From assembly GCF_014672695.1 (NCBI RefSeq), contig NZ_CP053923.1, positions 2,872,648-2,879,813 of the forward strand: a stretch of DNA of 7,166 nucleotides, read 5' to 3'. Under the pieces are notes generated by a model that was not told the origin of the DNA, did not search any database, and saw nothing but the letters and a program-made list of their open reading frames with translations. Positions 6,244-7,166 of this stretch are shown here, one piece after another. The position numbers were made by a program, and so were the translations under genes. Every line of letters starts with the position of its first letter. The stretch's first letter is position 1. Source of the DNA: Defluviicoccus vanus. Its GTDB lineage: Bacteria; Pseudomonadota; Alphaproteobacteria; Rhodospirillales; Defluviicoccaceae.

Positions 6244-6684
6244 CTATTGCTTGCCCTGGCTGTATCCATTGCCGCCCTCGATGCTCCCGGCGGCCTTCAG
6301 CAAGTCCCCGATGGAGCGCCCGCCGATCCGGCAGGTGGCCACTACACGGTCGTAGGACTGGCGGTTGGCGACGCACTCGGCGTTTCGGCCCATGGCGATC
6401 TTTTCCAGCGCAAGCTTGGCGTTGGGGCCGCCAGGGGAGTGGAGTTCGGGCGCGTAGAAATCCTCCAGTCGTATCTCAACCCAGTTCGATGGCCCTTGGC
6501 CCACGGCCACGCACAGAGAGTCGCCGTCTCCGACATAGACCACGGGGCCGGAGAAGTGCGCTCCGCGATGGAGATACGACGGCATCGGTCCACGGTCGGG
6601 AATGGCCTTGCAGGGATCGGCCTTGGCCGCCGTCGCCATGGTCAGCGCTCCCAGCAGCAGCGCCAAGCCGATTGCGATCTGCAT
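6244..6684 (-). CDS. Exported staphylococcal-nuclease-like (thermonuclease family) protein
   Basis: A 146-residue protein with a hydrophobic N-terminal segment (3-20) and a likely signal peptidase site after Ala-Lys-Ala (20-22), so probably periplasmic or secreted. The signal has no Lys or Arg before its hydrophobic core, which is unusual. The remainder is a compact SNase domain: VVYVGDGDSL (48-57), then IRLEDFYAPE (71-80) giving Arg72 and Glu80, and SYDRVVATC (110-118) giving Arg113; these correspond to the catalytic Arg, Glu and Arg of Staphylococcus nuclease, so activity is plausible. Four cysteines in the mature part (25, 58, 104, 118) could form disulphides. An in-frame stop eight codons upstream makes ATG 6684 the first usable start; only a weak GA-rich site precedes it. 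It converges on the exonuclease gene, 18 bases away, so it is a separate transcription unit. Family call is good, role unknown. Confidence 0.8.
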   Translation of the reverse strand: MQIAIGLALLLGALTMATAAKADPCKAIPDRGPMPSYLHRGAHFSGPVVYVGDGDSLCVAVGQGPSNWVEIRLEDFYAPELHSPGGPNAKLALEKIAMGRNAECVANRQSYDRVVATCRIGGRSIGDLLKAAGSIEGGNGYSQGKQ

Positions 6685-6822
6685 AGTCGTGTTCTCACTT
6701 TCGCTTCAGGCGCCACGGTCTGCGTGACAGTCGATGGTATTGATGATAGGGCTACGTCGTGAAATCGGCAGGATGCACGGACCGAACCGGATTGTTTCCT
6801 GCATCCATCGCTTGACGATAGT

Positions 6823-6846
6823 CCCCGAAAGTACGGTATTTCGGGG
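6823..6846. repeat. Perfect 8-bp inverted repeat CCCCGAAA/TTTCGGGG
   Basis: CCCCGAAA (6823-6830) and TTTCGGGG (6839-6846) are exact reverse complements around 8 bases. A second small palindrome TTTCC-G-GGAAA (6847-6857) abuts it. No U tract follows on either strand, so an operator or hairpin is more likely than a terminator. Confidence 0.5.
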
Positions 6847-6897
6847 TTTCCGGGAAAAATGCAGCAATATCAAGAGCTGGCCGTTTTGGCGGGACAG

Positions 6898-6927
6898 TTG
6901 ACGGTATAGTGCTGCAAAAAATATTTT
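6898..6927 (+). promoter_or_regulatory. Possible rightward promoter
   Basis: TTGACG (6898-6903), an 18-base spacer and TATTTT (6922-6927) resemble a sigma-70 promoter in the A+T-rich stretch. It would read out of the window to the right. The inverted repeat 6927-6933/6958-6964 starts on its -10 box and could be an operator. Support is only from the hexamers. Confidence 0.3.
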
Positions 6928-6964
6928 TAACGGCGTGTTTTCAAAGAGTTATGTAGCCCGTTAA
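6927..6964. repeat. 7-bp inverted repeat TTAACGG/CCGTTAA
   Basis: TTAACGG (6927-6933) and CCGTTAA (6958-6964) are exact reverse complements separated by 24 bases in A+T-rich DNA. The layout fits a binding site for a dimeric protein better than a stable hairpin. Confidence 0.4.
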
Positions 6965-6985
6965 TAATCGAGTGGGAGTGAATTA

Positions 6986-7005
6986 GGGTGGTTTCAGACC
7001 ATCCC
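6986..7005. repeat. Short hairpin with a bulge
   Basis: GGGTGGT (6986-6992) pairs with ACCATCCC (6998-7005) leaving T7002 bulged and a five-base loop ttcag. Flanking GGAG and CTCC could extend it. No poly-T follows, so function is unclear. Confidence 0.35.
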
Positions 7006-7096
7006 GCTCCGTGCCGGAAATCGCACCATCTCTTTGACTGACAAGGATTATTTTTCCAACCCCGTATCGCTGCATGTCACCCCAACCCGGCCACTT

Positions 7097-7156
7097 TGTT
7101 GGTACCGATGTTGGTATGGCGCAGGATGGTCGAGAAACGGGCTTTCGGTACCAACA
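7097..7156. repeat. Perfect 12-bp inverted repeat with an extra direct copy
   Basis: TGTTGGTACCGA (7097-7108) and TCGGTACCAACA (7145-7156) are exact reverse complements, 36 bases apart. A further partial copy, TGTTGGTA at 7109-7116, follows the left arm directly, giving two direct and one inverted copy of TGTTGGTA. This is the strongest repeat in the window. It could be recombinase core or arm-type sites, or an operator; the window ends ten bases later. Confidence 0.6.
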
Positions 7157-7166
7157 GCCCCTCCTG

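Larger units (their letters stand above)
6685..7166. other. Non-coding, repeat-rich right flank
   Basis: No gene is supportable in these ~480 bases. The DNA changes character: about 6905-6970 is clearly A+T-rich against the G+C-rich genes to the left. Inverted repeats lie at 6771-6806 (GGATGCA/TGCATCC), 6823-6846, 6927-6964, 6986-7005 and 7097-7156. Such clustering suits a regulatory or recombination region, for example the edge of an integrative element, but no tRNA and no integrase is visible inside the window. Confidence 0.5.

Noticed and set aside
6992..7000. TTTCAGACC shared with 6209-6217
   Set aside because: A nine-base match is expected by chance in a window of this size.
6960..7040. 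tRNA or tRNA-end attachment site in the right flank
   Set aside because: A GCACCA-like string occurs but no cloverleaf, T-loop GTTCGA or acceptor pairing can be built around it.
7077..7166. Minus-strand frame entering from the right edge and stopping at 7077-7079
   Set aside because: Only 29 codons are visible, no conserved motif is recognisable, and the 12-bp inverted repeat lies inside it. It could be a gene end but cannot be supported.
7116..7166. Possible plus-strand gene start at ATG 7116
   Set aside because: No ribosome binding site and only 17 codons before the window ends.

Overview
The window is uniformly G+C-rich, with dense coding and overlapping genes. Protein wording and codon choice suggest an alphaproteobacterium, possibly Rhizobiales, Sphingomonadales or acetic-acid bacteria; this is an inference from style, not a database match. 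The content (toxin-antitoxin pair, anti-phage genes, structured non-coding flanks with inverted repeats at the right edge) looks like accessory DNA, probably a defence island or part of an integrative element. No integrase or conjugation gene is visible.

Layout. 1-312 is non-coding and holds several short hairpins. A good sigma-70-type promoter (313-341) is overlapped by an inverted repeat (321-348) that fits an operator. It drives what looks like one rightward operon of five genes: an AbiEi-family antitoxin (357-952, broken by an apparent one-base deletion in a G run at 785-788), an intact AbiEii nucleotidyltransferase toxin (945-1961), a SIR2-family NADase (1984-3306), a HerA-family ATPase (3303-5345) and a DEDDh 3'-5' exonuclease with a C-terminal extension (5332-6225). 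Spacing is tight throughout: an 8-base overlap, a 22-base gap, an ATGA overlap and a 14-base overlap. A convergent gene for a small exported staphylococcal-nuclease-like protein follows (complement 6244-6684). The last ~480 bases hold no gene I can support, are partly A+T-rich, and carry at least four inverted repeats, the best a perfect 12-bp pair at 7097-7108/7145-7156.

How it may work. SIR2 plus HerA is a known two-gene anti-phage system: a HerA ring assembles with SIR2, and NAD depletion upon infection stops phage propagation. Here a DEDDh exonuclease is translationally coupled to HerA, in the genomic place where NurA nuclease often partners HerA. HerA also ends in Asp-Asp-Asp-Ile-Phe, very like the C-terminal docking peptide of single-stranded DNA-binding protein. 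Together these suggest a three-gene SIR2-HerA-exonuclease variant. The upstream AbiE pair shares its promoter. Its broken antitoxin keeps the DNA-binding half but loses the C-terminal half, so it may act mainly as a repressor of the defence operon, or the break may be a sequencing error.
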